Notes under the pieces: generated by a model
What the model saw: only the letters and a program-made list of their open reading frames with translations
Database searches by the model: none
Told to the model about the DNA's origin: nothing
Source of the DNA: an uncultured Lachnospiraceae bacterium
GTDB lineage: Bacteria; Bacillota; Clostridia; Lachnospirales; Lachnospiraceae
NCBI GenBank assembly: GCA_910578115.1
Contig: CAJTPO010000035.1
Span: 1-47,478, forward strand
DNA length: 47,478 bases
Reading direction: 5' to 3'
Shown: piece after piece, positions 32,309-40,296 of the stretch
How positions within the stretch are numbered: position 1 is the stretch's first letter
Layout: each line of letters begins with the position of its first letter
Made by a program: the position numbers and the translations under genes

Positions 32309-32562
32309 TAAAGTTTATGGACGAGATCACAGAGGTGCTTACAGGGGCAGTAAGGACGTATATGGAATGGGCGGGAGAAATAGCAATATACATACTGGGG
32401 CTGCTGGCAAAGGGGCTTATTCTTCTTTCTACGCCTGTATGGATATTGCCGTATATACTGATACGGGATATTCTGCGGGACAATAACGGCGGGAAATGTG
32501 AAAAGCCGGATTGTGACAGCTGCCCGTTTCCACCATGCCAGAAAGGAGAGGGCGAACAGTGA
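32305..32562 (+). CDS. Small phage membrane protein with Cys-rich tail
   Basis: An 85-residue protein. Residues 22-57 form one long or two short hydrophobic segments (IAIYILGLLAKGLILLSTPV and onward). The tail has CEKPDCDSCPFPPC, a possible metal site at the membrane surface. AAAGGAG precedes the start. The next small membrane gene overlaps its stop. Confidence 0.72.
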   Translation: MIKFMDEITEVLTGAVRTYMEWAGEIAIYILGLLAKGLILLSTPVWILPYILIRDILRDNNGGKCEKPDCDSCPFPPCQKGEGEQ

Positions 32563-32669
32563 CGGATTTTTTATTGACAGTCATAATTATTTTGCTGCTG
32601 GCAATATTCGGACGGATTGACAGCGGATTCAAAGAAAGGAGTAGAAAAGATGCAGGAAACAGAAACTAA
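32559..32669 (+). CDS. 36-aa membrane peptide
   Basis: The frame starts at GTG 32559 behind AAAGGAGAGGGCG, overlapping the previous stop. The peptide has one hydrophobic stretch (FLLTVIIILLLAIFG) followed by a basic tail. It overlaps the late-regulator gene by 20 bases. It lies below usual annotation cut-offs, but the strong ribosome binding site and coupling support translation. Confidence 0.6.
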   Translation: MTDFLLTVIIILLLAIFGRIDSGFKERSRKDAGNRN

Positions 32670-33222
32670 GGCAGCAGGCGCAGAGATCGTGGCAGGGGGA
32701 GAGGAAACAGGCGAAAGCCGGGTAGCACTTCCCGCCTCTGAATTTGAAGAGCTGATACAGAAAGCGGCAAGGGCAGCAGTGCGGGAGTACAGAAAGCAGG
32801 AAGAAAAGGAAAAGCGGCAGAACAAATACCATAATACTTTCACGCTTATGAAATGTTACCGTGATGCAGTTTTCCATATCCAGAACGCAGTAAGCGACGG
32901 CGAGCAGTTAGAGCTTAAGGGAATGACAGAAGAGCAGCAGCGGGTATATCTGGAAAGCGTGAGACGCAGCCGTTTTAAAACGCTGATTATGACAGCACAC
33001 ATAGACACGGCAGTAGAAGAGATCGAGCGCAGGCGCAGGGCAGCAGGCAGAGAGGTAGAGTATAAAGCGTTTGAACTGTATTTCATGCAGGGCATGGAGT
33101 ATGAGGAGATCGCAGAGAAACTGGAAACCGGGAAGAACACGCCGCGACGCTGGGTGACAGCGATCATAAACGAATTATCTGTACTGTTATGGGGCATTGA
33201 TGAAGAACGGGCGAGGCTGTAG
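32650..33222 (+). CDS. ArpU/RinA-like late transcription regulator
   Basis: A 190-residue protein with a low-complexity acidic start, a basic helical middle and a C-terminal sigma-region-4-like HTH: FELYFMQGMEYEEIAEKLE, then TPRRWVTAIINELS. This layout and its place just before the packaging genes match the ArpU/RinA family, activators of late transcription in Gram-positive siphoviruses. ATG 32650 has AAAGGAG at eight bases; a longer frame from 32617 is disfavoured. Its likely target, direct repeats and a promoter at 33242-33290, is only 20 bases past its stop. Confidence 0.8.
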   Translation: MQETETKAAGAEIVAGGEETGESRVALPASEFEELIQKAARAAVREYRKQEEKEKRQNKYHNTFTLMKCYRDAVFHIQNAVSDGEQLELKGMTEEQQRVYLESVRRSRFKTLIMTAHIDTAVEEIERRRRAAGREVEYKAFELYFMQGMEYEEIAEKLETGKNTPRRWVTAIINELSVLLWGIDEERARL

Positions 33223-33241
33223 CAGCAGCCGGGCTGGTAAT

Positions 33242-33260
33242 ATCGTGGTAAAATCGTGGT
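33242..33260 (+). promoter_or_regulatory. Two 8-bp direct repeats (ATCGTGGT), 11 bp apart: activator site
   Basis: ATCGTGGT occurs at 33242-33249 and 33253-33260, one helical turn apart, and the second copy ends one base before the -35 hexamer. This is the usual geometry for a class II activator, and the late regulator gene ends just upstream. Confidence 0.65.
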
Positions 33261-33261
33261 G

Positions 33262-33290
33262 TTTACATGGTATTTCAAAAGCTGTATAAT
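33262..33290 (+). promoter_or_regulatory. Strong late promoter
   Basis: TTTACA (33262-33267) and TATAAT (33285-33290) are separated by 17 bases. This is the closest match to the sigma-A consensus in the phage part of the window. Transcription would begin near 33297 and run into the terminator hairpin at once. Confidence 0.85.
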
Positions 33291-33296
33291 GGTAAC

Positions 33297-33357
33297 ATAA
33301 AAAGAGTAGGCAATAGCTTAGCCGTGACGCGGCAGCAGTAGCCTACTCTTTTTTTAT
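33297..33357 (+). ncRNA. Leader attenuator or ~60-nt small RNA ending in a terminator
   Basis: Starting at the predicted +1, AAAGAGTAGGC (33301-33311) pairs with GCCTACTCTT (33341-33350), with an inner GCCG/CGGC stem, then a T-run to 33357. The fold is a full intrinsic terminator within 60 bases of the promoter. Unless bypassed, it would yield only a short RNA. It may be an antitermination site for late genes or a stand-alone sRNA. Confidence 0.7.
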
Positions 33358-33424
33358 TTCTTTAGCCTCCACCCGGCGCATGAAATCTAGGGCGCTGGGT
33401 ATTGCAGAAAGGAGCGGGGACAGT

Positions 33425-33724
33425 ATGAAAGCATGGGCTAAGAGTTTTTATTTATCGCAGGCATGGGAGAATACCAGAGCCGCATACTTAATGTCGCAGG
33501 ACTACATATGTGAGCGCTGCGGGGAGCCTGCAAAGGTGGCGCACCATAAGCGCTACTTAACCAGAGAGAATATTAACGACGCAGGCGTAACGCTAAGCTG
33601 GGACAACTTAGAGGCGTTGTGCCAGGACTGCCATAACAAAGAGCATCATAAACGCAAGCCGCGCCTGCGGTATAAGTTTGATGCAGCGGGCGGCATATCC
33701 CCCCTATCCGAAAATCAAAATTAA
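33425..33724 (+). CDS. HNH endonuclease (packaging-associated)
   Basis: A 99-residue HNH nuclease. CERCG and CQDCHN are the zinc ligands, with AHHKRYLT and NLEALCQDCHNKEHHKRK as the beta-beta-alpha-metal core. In HK97-like cos phages such a protein sits beside TerS/TerL and supports specific cos cleavage. ATG 33425 follows AAAGGAGCGGGG; the in-frame start at 33380 is within the leader and not supported. The 124 bases after it, before TerS, are a plausible cos region. Confidence 0.9.
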   Translation: MKAWAKSFYLSQAWENTRAAYLMSQDYICERCGEPAKVAHHKRYLTRENINDAGVTLSWDNLEALCQDCHNKEHHKRKPRLRYKFDAAGGISPLSENQN

Positions 33725-33848
33725 AGGGGGAAAATACCGAGGGGGATACCCTAAAATTACCCTCCGGGCGCGTGCATACGTGGTGTAGGGGGTGTGGTGG
33801 GGGCGATCTGGCAGCGGCAGCAGGCGGCGGGAAAGAGAGGTAGAGGGA

Positions 33849-34199
33849 ATGGCTGCGCGGAAAAAGAAAAAAGAAAACCGTATCAAGGACGAGAAAAAAA
33901 GACTTAAGGAAATATTTGCAGAGCTTGAAGAAAATAAGCGAAATTTAGTAACGCCGCTGATAGAAAAGGCTGCTTTTATGAGTATAGAGCTTGACGACTT
34001 GCAGGAAACAATAGAGCAGGAGGGCTGGACGAGTGAGTACAAGAACGGTGAAAACCAGTACGGGACGAAAAAAAGCCCGGAGGCAGAGACTTACATAGCA
34101 TTAAGCAAGAACTATGCGGCAGTCATTAAGCAGCTGACAGAATTAGTGCCAGCCGCAAAAAGAAAGGCAAGCAGGCTGGCTGCCCTGCGGGACGAGTAG
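33849..34199 (+). CDS. Terminase small subunit (P27 family)
   Basis: A 116-residue DNA-recognition subunit. It has a Lys-rich start (MAARKKKKENR), a helical core (NLVTPLIEKAAFMSIELDDL) and a second half with AETYIALSKNYAAVIKQLTE, as seen in P27-type small terminases. AGAGGTAGAGGGA precedes ATG 33849. It directly precedes the large subunit. Together they recognise and cut concatemeric DNA for packaging. Confidence 0.85.
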   Translation: MAARKKKKENRIKDEKKRLKEIFAELEENKRNLVTPLIEKAAFMSIELDDLQETIEQEGWTSEYKNGENQYGTKKSPEAETYIALSKNYAAVIKQLTELVPAAKRKASRLAALRDE

Positions 34200-34205
34200 G
34201 CGGCA

Positions 34206-35873
34206 GTGCTGCCCTATAAGAATTATATCTATGAGTACCACGCAAAAATAAAAAGCGGCGAGATCGTAGCGGGGAAATGGATAAAGGCAATTTACAAGAT
34301 CATTGTAGACGGGCTGGAAAAACAGGAATATTTTTTCAATGCAAAGGCGGCAAATAAGGCGATCAAGTTTATTGAAAATTTCTGTCACCACAGCAAGGGG
34401 CGCAGTGACCTTATAAAGCTGGAACTATGGCAGAAAGCTATTATTTCTGTCATTTTTGGTATACAAGACGCAGAAAAAGTGCGCGTTTTCCGCGAAATTT
34501 TTATAGTTATCGGCAGAAAAAACGGCAAAAGTTTATTTGCCTCTGCCATTATCGCGTACATGGCATTTTTGGAGCCGGAATACGGGCAGGAAATTTATTG
34601 CTTAGCGCCTAAGTTAGATCAGGCGGCGCTGGTATATGACGGATTCCATAAAATGGTAAAGGCAGAGCCGGAGCTTTTGGAGCTGGCGCGGAAACGGCGC
34701 AGTGATATTTACATTGAGGAAACGGAAAGTTTTGTTAAGCCGATTGCCTTTAATGCAAGGAAGTCTGACGGATTTAACCCGCAGCTGGTAGTATGTGACG
34801 AAATGGCGGCATGGCGGGGCGACGCGGGGCTAAAGCAGTATGAGGTTATGAAGTCTGCTTTAGGCGCACGCACGCAGCCTATGATCTTAAGCATAAGCAC
34901 GGCAGGGTATGAGAATGACGGCATATACGACGAGCTTATGAAACGCAGCACCAGCTTTTTAAAGGGAAACAGCAAAGAGCGCAGGCTTTTACCGTTTATC
35001 TACATGATAGACGACGTAGAGAAGTGGAATGACATAGAAGAACTTAAAAAAGCTAATCCGAATATGGGCGTTTCTGTAAAAGAGGGCTTTTTCATTGATG
35101 AAATAGCCGTAGCAGAGGGCAACTTAAGTAAGAAAGCAGAGTTTTTGTGTAAATACTGTAATATCAAGCAGAACAGCTCTATTGCATGGCTGGAATACAC
35201 GACAGTAGACCGGGCAGGGGTAGAAAAAACCTTAGAGGATTTCCGGGACTGCTACGCGGTGGGCGGCATTGACCTTAGCCAGACTACGGACTTAACGGCG
35301 GCAAGCGTTGTGATCGAAAAAGGCGGCGTGCTGTATTCCTTTACACAGTTTTTCATGCCGAGAGATCGCGTAGAAAGCCTGCAAGCCACGGACGGCGTAC
35401 CGTATGACATATTCGTAAAGAAAGGGCTGATAACCTTAAGCGGCGAAAATTACGTTGATTACCACGACGTTTATAACTGGTTTATTATGCTGCTGGAAGT
35501 ATACGGAATAAGACCGCTGAAAATCGGATATGACAGATACAGCGCCCAGTACCTTGTAAACGATATGAAAAATTACGGATTCCACATGGACGACGTATGG
35601 CAGGGTGAGAACTTAACGCCAGTTATCCGGGAATTTGAGGGAATTATTAAAGACGGCAATTTCAAGATCGCGGATAACAGTTTACAAAAGACACATTTTT
35701 TAAATGTTGCGCTTAAGCACAACATGGAAACAAGGAAATTCAGACCTGTAAAAATAGAGCAGCGGGCGCATATTGACGGTTTTGTATCTGTCATTGATGC
35801 AATGACGGTACGGCAGAAATACTGGGAAGAGTGCGGCGAGCTGCTGAAAAATGCCGCACAGAAAGGAGAGTAA
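34206..35873 (+). CDS. Terminase large subunit
   Basis: The packaging motor ATPase and nuclease, 555 aa. The ATPase Walker A is GRKNGKS (103-109), and Walker B LVVCDE lies near 194-199. The nuclease domain carries GGIDLSQTTDLTA (about 352) and a late Asp in IDGFVSVIDAMTV. The start is taken as GTG 34206, six bases after the TerS stop, with weak spacing (TAGGCG). It is full length and intact, and it is highly typical of HK97-type siphoviruses of Firmicutes. Confidence 0.95.
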   Translation: MLPYKNYIYEYHAKIKSGEIVAGKWIKAIYKIIVDGLEKQEYFFNAKAANKAIKFIENFCHHSKGRSDLIKLELWQKAIISVIFGIQDAEKVRVFREIFIVIGRKNGKSLFASAIIAYMAFLEPEYGQEIYCLAPKLDQAALVYDGFHKMVKAEPELLELARKRRSDIYIEETESFVKPIAFNARKSDGFNPQLVVCDEMAAWRGDAGLKQYEVMKSALGARTQPMILSISTAGYENDGIYDELMKRSTSFLKGNSKERRLLPFIYMIDDVEKWNDIEELKKANPNMGVSVKEGFFIDEIAVAEGNLSKKAEFLCKYCNIKQNSSIAWLEYTTVDRAGVEKTLEDFRDCYAVGGIDLSQTTDLTAASVVIEKGGVLYSFTQFFMPRDRVESLQATDGVPYDIFVKKGLITLSGENYVDYHDVYNWFIMLLEVYGIRPLKIGYDRYSAQYLVNDMKNYGFHMDDVWQGENLTPVIREFEGIIKDGNFKIADNSLQKTHFLNVALKHNMETRKFRPVKIEQRAHIDGFVSVIDAMTVRQKYWEECGELLKNAAQKGE

Positions 35874-35878
35874 GCGGA

Positions 35879-37165
35879 GTGAAATTTTTTGATTATTTAT
35901 TCCACGGGAAAAAGCTGCAAGTGATAGACAGCTATTTTAAAATGCTGAACGGCTACAGCCCGACGTTTACGAGCTTTAACGGCGGCGTATACGAAATGGA
36001 TTTGACGCGGGTAGCGATCAACAGTTTTGCCACACATTGCAGCAAGCTAAAGCCGGAGATCGAGGGCAGCGCCCTAAAGCATCTGGAAAGGGTATTGCAG
36101 TATAAACCTAACTATTTCATGGACACAACGAAATTTATAAAGCGTCTGGCGACGATCTTAGCGGTAGAACATACCGCTTTTATTGTGCCTATCGAGGACG
36201 AGGCAGGGAACCTGTGCGGCTTTTATCCCCTGCGGGCGCAACGCTGCGAAGTGGTAGAGGCTGCCGGGCGGGTGTATCTGCGGTATCTTTTTGCAAACGG
36301 GGAGTATGGGGCGATTGAGTTTGAAAAAGTCGGCATAATGACTGATTTTGAATACAGCGACGACCTTTTCGGAGAGGATAACAGCACGCTTAAGCCCACA
36401 ATGCAGCTGATACATACCCAGAATGAGGGAATTATTAACGCCGTGAAAAATTCAGCAAGTATACGTTTCATGGCAAAAATAGCAAATATGCTAAAGCCGG
36501 AGGATATAAAGGCAGAGCGGCAGAGGTTTACAGAGGACAATTTAAGCGCTGATAACAAAAGCGGAATGATTCTTTATGATAACAAGTTTACTGATGTGAA
36601 ACAGGTAGAAAGCAAGCCGTATACACCAAACGCGCTGCAAATGCAGCAGATACAGGATAATGTATGTACGCATTTTGGTACAAACATGGATATTCTGCAA
36701 AATAAGTTTGACGAGGAAACGTGGAACGCATATTACGAGGGGAAAATAGAACCTTTTGCAATCCAGCTTTCGCTTGTCATGTCAAACATGGCATTTTCAC
36801 AGCGGGAGCTTGCACACGGGAACGCGATCACGTTTTCCGCAAACCGCCTGCAATATGCCAGCAATGCTACAAAACTGCAAGTAAGCACACAGCTTTTTGA
36901 CCGGGCGCTGCTTAACCGTAACGGCGTAATGGATATATGGAACATGCCGCACGTAGAGGACGGCGAAAAGTATTACATACGCAAAGAATACACGGAAGTA
37001 AGCCAGCTGGGGAAAAGCGAGGAAAAGCAGCAGATCATCATACAGCAGATGCCGCAGCCGGGGCAGCAGGCAGCAGGGACGGAGCCGGGGGAAGAGCCAG
37101 CGCCGGACGATAAGGGACAGAAAGAGGGTGTAACAGATGCCGGTCAAGCAGGACAGGGAGTATAG
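35879..37165 (+). CDS. Portal protein (HK97 family)
   Basis: A 428-residue dodecameric portal subunit forming the DNA entry vertex. Typical features are the N-terminal FDYLFHGKK, the central YSDDLFGEDNSTLKPTMQ, and the stem region with QMQQIQDNVCTHFGTNMDILQ. The C-terminus is Gln/Pro/Gly-rich and disordered. The start is GTG 35879 preceded by AAAGGAGAG; the longer frame from 35831 lies inside the terminase gene. The end overlaps the protease gene by 29 bases. Confidence 0.92.
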   Translation: MKFFDYLFHGKKLQVIDSYFKMLNGYSPTFTSFNGGVYEMDLTRVAINSFATHCSKLKPEIEGSALKHLERVLQYKPNYFMDTTKFIKRLATILAVEHTAFIVPIEDEAGNLCGFYPLRAQRCEVVEAAGRVYLRYLFANGEYGAIEFEKVGIMTDFEYSDDLFGEDNSTLKPTMQLIHTQNEGIINAVKNSASIRFMAKIANMLKPEDIKAERQRFTEDNLSADNKSGMILYDNKFTDVKQVESKPYTPNALQMQQIQDNVCTHFGTNMDILQNKFDEETWNAYYEGKIEPFAIQLSLVMSNMAFSQRELAHGNAITFSANRLQYASNATKLQVSTQLFDRALLNRNGVMDIWNMPHVEDGEKYYIRKEYTEVSQLGKSEEKQQIIIQQMPQPGQQAAGTEPGEEPAPDDKGQKEGVTDAGQAGQGV

Positions 37166-37730
37166 GACGCTGGCAGCGCCATTGTCGGCGCAGGCGGCGG
37201 CAAAGCGGATAGAGACGGATTTTTACGTTGAGGGCTACGCGACGACGTTTGAAAGCCCGTATCTGCTTTACGAGATCGAGGGTACAAAGTTTTACGAAAG
37301 AATAGACGCGCACGCGCTGGACGGGGCAGACATGAGCGACGTAATTATGCAGTATGACCATGAGGGGCGCGTATTTGCCAGACAGTCTAACGGTTCCCTT
37401 ATTCTGATACCAGACCATAAGGGGCTTTTGATTGCAGCCGATTTAGGCAGGACGGACTTAGCGCGGGGACTGTATCAGGACATACAGCAGGGAATGATAA
37501 CTAAAATGTCGTGGGCTTTCACCGTGAAAACGGACAGTTACGACAGGGCAACGCATACAAGGACAATATTAGAGATCAAAAAAGTTTATGATGTATCAGC
37601 CGTGAGCATACCAGCAAACGGCGATACTGAAATAAGCGCCCGCAGTTTTGCACATAGGAGTTATGAGGCAGAGAGGCAGGAGCGGCTTTTACAGCGGGCG
37701 AGGCTACTAAAGATCAGAGCCAGTTTATAA
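37137..37730 (+). CDS. Prohead protease (S78 family)
   Basis: The capsid maturation serine protease, 197 aa. The catalytic histidine is H75 in QYDHEGRVFAR and the serine is S125 in MSWAFTV, followed by the YDVSAVSIPA strand, as in HK97 gp4. It would cleave scaffold and capsid N-termini during assembly. It overlaps the end of the portal gene. The gene order portal-protease-capsid is canonical. Confidence 0.93.
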   Translation: MPVKQDREYRTLAAPLSAQAAAKRIETDFYVEGYATTFESPYLLYEIEGTKFYERIDAHALDGADMSDVIMQYDHEGRVFARQSNGSLILIPDHKGLLIAADLGRTDLARGLYQDIQQGMITKMSWAFTVKTDSYDRATHTRTILEIKKVYDVSAVSIPANGDTEISARSFAHRSYEAERQERLLQRARLLKIRASL

Positions 37731-37755
37731 AAACCAGAAAAGGAGATTGCAGGAA

Positions 37756-38988
37756 ATGAACAGATTAAAGGAAATCGAGGCAAGGTTAGCCCAGATCAGG
37801 GGCGAGCTTACCACAAGGGCAGCAGAGCTGACAGAGGCAGAGATCACGGCGCTGGAAACAGAGGTAACGGCATTGCAGGAAGAGCGGGCAGCATTACAGG
37901 CGGCAGCGGAAAAGCGCAAGGCGTTACTGGAAAAGATCGCAAACGGCGAGCCTGTAGAGGGCGACGGGGGAGAGGCAGCGCCCGTAAATGTCCTGCGGAA
38001 TTTCAAGCCGACAGATAACAGCGACGGCGACGGGGACAAATACGGCAGCATGGCATACAGAAAGGCGTTTATGCAGTATGTCTGCCGTGGCGCGAAAATC
38101 CCGGCAGAGTACCGGGCAGACGCAGTAAGCAAGACCACGGACGTAGGCGCGGTTATTCCTACAACCGTGCTGAACCAGATCGTAGAAAAGCTGGAAAGCA
38201 CGGGCATGATCTTAGCCCTTGTCACCAGAACGGCGTACAAGGGCGGCGTGAGTATTCCCGTTTCAACGGTAAAGCCCGTGGCTACATGGGTGAATGAGGG
38301 GGCAGGCAGCGACAAGCAGAAAAAGGACATCAAGAAAGACGGCATGATTACTTTTGCATACCATAAGCTGCGCTGCGCGGTAGCCGTATCTCTGGAAGTT
38401 GACACAATGGCAATGAGCGCTTTTGAGACGCTGCTTATCAACAATATTGTTGAGGCAATGACAAAGGCGATTGAACAGGCGATCATTGACGGCGACGGGA
38501 CAGGGAAACCGAAAGGAATTTTGCAGGAGACACCCGCAGACGGGCAGACAATCGACAGCGCCGCGCCCGCCTATGCTGATCTGATTAACGCAGAGGCGGC
38601 GTTACCGCAGGCATACGAAAACGGGGCGGTATGGTGCATGAGCAAAAAGACGTTCATGCAGTATTACGGGCTGACAGATACAAACGGACAGCCGATCGGC
38701 AGGGTAAATTACGGGATTGCCGGAAAGCCGGAGCGGACGCTTTTAGGCAGACCTGTAGTATGCTGCGACTATGTAACAAGCTATGCGGCAATGCTGGCAG
38801 CAGGCAAGGCTTTTGCTTTCCTCTTCAATTTCAAGGACTATGTGCTGAATACCAATTACGCTATGGGTGTAAAGCGGTATGAGGACAACGACACAGACGA
38901 CACCGTAACAAAGGGTATCATGCTGGCAGACGGCAAGGTAGTTGATAAAAACAGTCTGGTAGTTATTCAGAAATTGAAAGCGGCATAA
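37756..38988 (+). CDS. Major capsid protein (HK97 fold)
   Basis: A 410-residue precursor. The first ~75 residues are a Glu/Arg/Ala-rich coiled-coil delta domain, expected to act as a scaffold and be removed by the protease. The mature part begins near the Gly/Asp-rich linker. It contains AVIPTTVLNQIVEKLE, TAYKGGVSIPV, KPKGILQE and the late TYAAMLAAGKAF-like strand typical of the fold. ATG 37756 sits ten bases after AAAGGAG; the TTG at 37747 is too close to that site. Expected to be among the most highly expressed late genes. Confidence 0.93.
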   Translation: MNRLKEIEARLAQIRGELTTRAAELTEAEITALETEVTALQEERAALQAAAEKRKALLEKIANGEPVEGDGGEAAPVNVLRNFKPTDNSDGDGDKYGSMAYRKAFMQYVCRGAKIPAEYRADAVSKTTDVGAVIPTTVLNQIVEKLESTGMILALVTRTAYKGGVSIPVSTVKPVATWVNEGAGSDKQKKDIKKDGMITFAYHKLRCAVAVSLEVDTMAMSAFETLLINNIVEAMTKAIEQAIIDGDGTGKPKGILQETPADGQTIDSAAPAYADLINAEAALPQAYENGAVWCMSKKTFMQYYGLTDTNGQPIGRVNYGIAGKPERTLLGRPVVCCDYVTSYAAMLAAGKAFAFLFNFKDYVLNTNYAMGVKRYEDNDTDDTVTKGIMLADGKVVDKNSLVVIQKLKAA

Positions 38989-39046
38989 GCCGGAGATCAA
39001 TAAGGCGGCTGGCGTTTCCTGCGCTGGCTGCCGGAAAGGTGGAACC

Positions 39047-39580
39047 ATGAAAGGATATTTAGACGTAAAAGAGCTGGAAAGCTATAAAAAGGCTGATATT
39101 CAAAAGCTGGCGCGTGATTTGGGTGTAAGCGACGCGGGGACAATCAAGGAGATTGCCGCCAGATGCGCGGCTGTAGAGATCGAGACAGGGGCGGGGGAGC
39201 CGCCCGCAGAACCGGGAAAGGCAGCCGGAGAGCAGGCAGAGGAAAGAACCGGGCAGCAGACCGGGGACGGAGCGGCAGAACAGGCAGGAGAGGCAGAGAC
39301 AGACGGGCAGCAGACCGGGAGCGGGGCGGGAGACACCGCAGGAGCGCCCCAGACGGGGCAGGAGACGGCAGAAAAGGACAAGGCGGCAGAGATCACCAGA
39401 GACACCGAAAAGGCGCAGGAAGAGGCAGGAAAAGCGGCAGGCGGGGTAAAGGTGGAAGTAGTAGCCAGATACTTAGATCAGCAGTTTAACCAGATCAAAG
39501 AGGCTGGGGAAGTCTTTACAGTAGACCGTGAGCGGGCAGCAGTGCTGGTGCATGAAAAAGTTGTAAAGATCAGAGAGTAA
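39047..39580 (+). CDS. Phage structural-region protein with SAP-like start and low-complexity middle
   Basis: A 177-residue protein. Residues 1-45 (VKELESYKKADIQKLARDLG) resemble a SAP/HeH-like helical hairpin. Residues 50-130 are a Gly/Glu/Thr/Gln/Ala-rich repetitive stretch, and the last 40 residues are a compact domain (YLDQQFNQIKEAGEVF, ERAAVLVHEKVV). Proteins like this often sit between capsid and connector genes; decoration or tail-attachment roles are possible but not shown. AAAGGTGGAA precedes the ATG. Confidence 0.75.
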   Translation: MKGYLDVKELESYKKADIQKLARDLGVSDAGTIKEIAARCAAVEIETGAGEPPAEPGKAAGEQAEERTGQQTGDGAAEQAGEAETDGQQTGSGAGDTAGAPQTGQETAEKDKAAEITRDTEKAQEEAGKAAGGVKVEVVARYLDQQFNQIKEAGEVFTVDRERAAVLVHEKVVKIRE

Positions 39581-39618
39581 GCGCGGCGGGGCTGCGGTAA
39601 AGAAAGCGGGTGCATGGT

Positions 39619-39963
39619 ATGGCGGCAGATGCCACCACATTAACAGAGAAAATGCGGGCGGCGCTGCGTATCAGCAGCACAAGCGCAAAGATTACAGAAG
39701 AAATAGAAGACTGTATAGGAGCCTGTAAAGCTGATCTTAGAAACGACGGCGTAAAAGTCATTGACGAGAGCGACAAGCTGATTATACGGGCAATAACGCT
39801 GTACTGCAAGGCAGAATTTGGGTACAACGGGAAAGCGGAGAATTTCAGACAGTCTTATGATCTGCTTAAGGCGCGGCTTTCCATGTCAAAGGAATATAAC
39901 ACAGCGCCGCCCATGTCCGAAACGGACACCGCAGGCGGGGAAAGCGGGGCGCAAAATGGCTGA
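39619..39963 (+). CDS. Head-tail connector (gp6-like)
   Basis: A protein of about 114 residues of the HK97 gp6 type: LTEKMRAALRISSTSAKITE, ACKADLRNDGV, IRAITLYCKAEFGY and QSYDLLKARLSMSKEY are the usual helices. It would form the ring below the portal. ATG 39619 is chosen, with GTG 39610 an in-frame alternative; neither has a strong ribosome binding site. The C-terminal MSETDT segment encodes the second copy of the palindrome. Confidence 0.85.
   Translation: MAADATTLTEKMRAALRISSTSAKITEEIEDCIGACKADLRNDGVKVIDESDKLIIRAITLYCKAEFGYNGKAENFRQSYDLLKARLSMSKEYNTAPPMSETDTAGGESGAQNG
39914..39928. promoter_or_regulatory. 15-bp palindrome, copy 2 (candidate ParB/parS or operator site)
   Basis: It is identical to 30924-30938, again inside the 3' end of a gene and 28 bases before the next start. 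Both copies encode MSETDT in the same frame, which could also reflect a shared coding cassette. Confidence 0.55.
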
Positions 39964-40294
39964 ATGGGTAGACGAGATTATATTTGTAAAAGAGACAGCG
40001 CCAGCGGACGGTAGCAGGGTAGACGGCGACGGGTTCCCGGTGCAGCAGGAAGAGGAAAAGCGTATTATTTTCTGCAATAAGAAATCTGTAGGCTACTCTG
40101 AATATTTTAAGAGCCAGCAGACAGGGAAAGTGGTAGAGGCGAAATATGACGTACATAAGGCAGACTATGAGGGCGAGGACACCGTAGAGGATATGAGCGG
40201 GAAACGCTTTTTTGTGCTTAAGACCTACGACATAGACGACGACACAATAGAACTTACCCTAACTGATCTGCGGCATAAGGACAAGGGGGCGTAA
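39956..40294 (+). CDS. Head-tail adaptor / head closure protein
   Basis: A 112-residue beta-rich protein: WVDEIIFVKETAPADGS, KRIIFCNKKSVGYSEY, GKVVEAKYDVHKADYEG, RFFVLKTYDIDDDTIELTL. The pattern matches SPP1 gp16/HK97 gp7-type stoppers. ATG 39956 overlaps the connector stop by eight bases. The longer frame from 39818 lies within the previous gene and is rejected. Confidence 0.82.
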   Translation: MAEWVDEIIFVKETAPADGSRVDGDGFPVQQEEEKRIIFCNKKSVGYSEYFKSQQTGKVVEAKYDVHKADYEGEDTVEDMSGKRFFVLKTYDIDDDTIELTLTDLRHKDKGA

Positions 40295-40296
40295 GC

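Noticed and set aside
25631..38691. Half-sites AAACGGACA near 25631, 37528 and 38683, considered as further copies of the palindrome
   Set aside because: The left arm TGTCCG is missing in each; they are explained by common Lys/Asn-Gly-Gln or Thr-Asp codon runs.
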